Shown here piece by piece: positions 62,947 to 64,000 of a stretch of 64,000 nt of DNA. The first letter of the stretch is position 1; every line of letters begins with the position of its first letter. The position numbers were made by a program, and so were the translations under genes. The stretch is from positions 31,634-95,633 of the forward strand of contig NZ_JBHOQV010000142.1 in assembly GCF_042408735.1 (NCBI RefSeq), given 5' to 3'. The notes below the pieces were generated by a model that made no database searches, was not told the DNA's origin, and saw only the letters and a program-made list of their open reading frames with translations. This DNA comes from Thermogemmatispora sp042408735 (GTDB lineage: Bacteria > Chloroflexota > Ktedonobacteria > Ktedonobacterales > Ktedonobacteraceae).

Positions 62947-62974
62947 GAAATCGATTTCGATTTCTTTCGAAAGA
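62947..62974. promoter_or_regulatory. Double LacI-type operator
   Basis: Two perfect 12-bp palindromes, GAAATCGATTTC (62947-62958) and TCTTTCGAAAGA (62963-62974), lie just after the predicted transcription start of the second malectin gene. This is a classic repressor position. The second shares the TTTCGAAA core with the sites at the other malectin gene. Confidence 0.75.
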
Positions 62975-63269
62975 CCGCTCGCGCACGGCCCGCTCTCCGC
63001 CGCTTCCGCTGCCCGCGGACCCGGCTCTTTGGCCCGCTGAGAAAGGTCTGACTCAGAAAGGAGGTGCTCCTCTCTTCTCCGCCTGCTCCCTCTTATGCCG
63101 GCTTCTGGCTCTTGTCTGGGCGGTGGTGGCGCCTGGCCGCCTGGCGCCCGCTCCCGTCCCTGGTCGCAGAGGCTCCTGGTGATGCCGGACGCTCCGTCTG
63201 CCGGTTCGCCGTTGTCGGGATGACCTATCTCGCGCGCTCTATGGTCTATCAATGAGGAAAGGAGATGTC

Positions 63270-64000
63270 ATGGACGCATATGCTCCCCGCGCTGCAAGGC
63301 TGCGCAAGACTGGACGACGCGCTCTGATGTGTGTGCTTACTCTCCTCTTCATCTGCTCTCTTGTTCTGGTTTTTCCTTCCTTTAGGCGGGCTTTACCTGC
63401 CTATGCTGCCACACCGCTCCAGATCAATGCTGGTGGGCCTGCGGTGGGGTCGTTCGTTGCGGATACCTACTATAGCGGGGGAACAACGGCTAGCACGAGC
63501 AACGCCATTGATACGTCGGGGGTGACGAATCCGGCGCCCCAGGCGGTCTATCAGAGCAACCGCTATGGCAACTTTACCTATACGATCCCGGGTCTGACAG
63601 CGGGAGCTACCTATCTGGTGCGGCTGCATTTTGCCGAGACGTACTGGACTGCGGCGGGCAAGCGAGTCTTCAATGTGAGCATTAACGGGCAGCAGGTGCT
63701 TTCGAACTTTGACATTTACGCGGCGGCGGGAGGGGCGAACAAGGCGGTGGTGAAGGAGTTTAGTGTGACGGCTTCGGGGAGTGGGACGCTGACGATCCAG
63801 TTTAGTACGGTGGTGGATAACGCCCAGGTCAATGGCCTGGAGGTCCTGCCCGCGAGCGGCGCAACGCCGACCGCGACCGCGACCTCGACGCCGCCCACGG
63901 GGACGCCGAACTTTGGGCCGAACGTCTACATTTTCGATCCCTCGATGCCCAGCTCGACCATTCAGAGCACGCTTGATTCGATCTACAGCCAGCAGCAGAC
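63270..64000 (+). CDS. Secreted malectin-domain protein, N-terminal part
   Basis: The first 243 codons are present; the gene runs out of the window. A signal peptide (residues 1-46; core LMCVLTLLFICSLVLVF, cut near AYA) precedes a malectin domain closely similar to that of the 58239-61346 protein (TPLQINAGGPA.., RLHFAETYWTA.GKR, NGLEVLPAS). A Thr/Pro linker follows, and then the start of a new domain (FGPNVYIFDPSMPSSTIQS). That opening is familiar from secreted beta-helix proteins of actinobacteria, often misnamed adenylyl cyclases; the full domain cannot be judged. ATG 63270 has a GAGGAAAGGAG site. Confidence 0.87.
   Translation, partial: MDAYAPRAARLRKTGRRALMCVLTLLFICSLVLVFPSFRRALPAYAATPLQINAGGPAVGSFVADTYYSGGTTASTSNAIDTSGVTNPAPQAVYQSNRYGNFTYTIPGLTAGATYLVRLHFAETYWTAAGKRVFNVSINGQQVLSNFDIYAAAGGANKAVVKEFSVTASGSGTLTIQFSTVVDNAQVNGLEVLPASGATPTATATSTPPTGTPNFGPNVYIFDPSMPSSTIQSTLDSIYSQQQ

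Noticed and set aside
1..64000. tRNA, rRNA, CRISPR arrays, prophage or insertion sequences
   Set aside because: I found no cloverleaf with a CCA-type end, no spaced identical repeats of CRISPR size, and no integrase or transposase-like protein.

Overview
This is a high-GC window with no rRNA, tRNA, CRISPR array, prophage or insertion sequence that I can see. Several features point to a Ktedonobacteria-type member of Chloroflexota, with Thermogemmatispora as a plausible genus. These are the XRE/NB-ARC regulator, the small tubby/LURP-like proteins, the many secreted modular glycosidases with malectin and CBM domains, a methyltransferase relic that looks ktedonobacterial, and TTGACA/TATAAT-type promoters in a GC-rich background. 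The taxonomy is inference from gene style, not from a marker gene.

Left part (1-9.3 kb): the tail of a DUF1445/D-glutamate-cyclase-type protein is followed by hyuA and hyuB (hydantoinase/5-oxoprolinase subunits). Next comes an XRE-NB-ARC regulator, then a leftward operon of an ArsR-rhodanese regulator, a rhodanese-metallo-beta-lactamase gene and an MFS transporter. The middle gene of that operon is broken by a 22-bp expansion of an 11-bp tandem repeat.

Defence island (9.4-25.1 kb): drmD, drmMI, drmA and drmB form a class 1 DISARM anti-phage system. No drmC is visible; the place downstream of drmB holds featureless DNA and a multiply frameshifted SAM-methyltransferase relic. The promoter in front of drmD carries a CRP/FNR-like palindrome, and a second palindrome in front of drmA recurs upstream of an esterase 11 kb away. 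Synonymous codon choice changes inside drmMI, so the operon may be a mosaic.

Middle (25.2-45.2 kb): a zinc-ribbon/kinase/WD40 protein, a secreted CE1-type esterase with CBM2, and thiO-thiG-thiE-thiS behind a TPP riboswitch with a clear terminator. Then come a secreted GH3 beta-glucosidase, glpK and glpF under a leader terminator that should be the target of the divergently encoded antiterminator GlpP, two tubby-like paralogues each with its own TTGACA promoter, and a GlcNAc/glucose-type PTS (IICB and IIA) behind a promoter with a DasR/NagR-like operator.

Right part (45.6-64 kb): a secreted beta-helix protein, a zinc-ribbon membrane protein, a four-gene ABC importer, and a nitroreductase-like gene divergent from an amino-acid permease and an unknown gene. 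The end is a LacI-controlled carbohydrate locus: a secreted malectin-GH16-TIM barrel-CBM32 enzyme, the LacI regulator, and the start of a second malectin protein. Both secreted genes have TTGACA-N17-TATA promoters flanked or followed by TTTCGAAA-type palindromes. The GH16 module has Gln in place of the expected nucleophile Glu.

Overall the window suggests a polysaccharide-degrading, spore-forming-type soil or geothermal heterotroph with sugar, glycerol and amino-acid uptake and a DISARM defence island.
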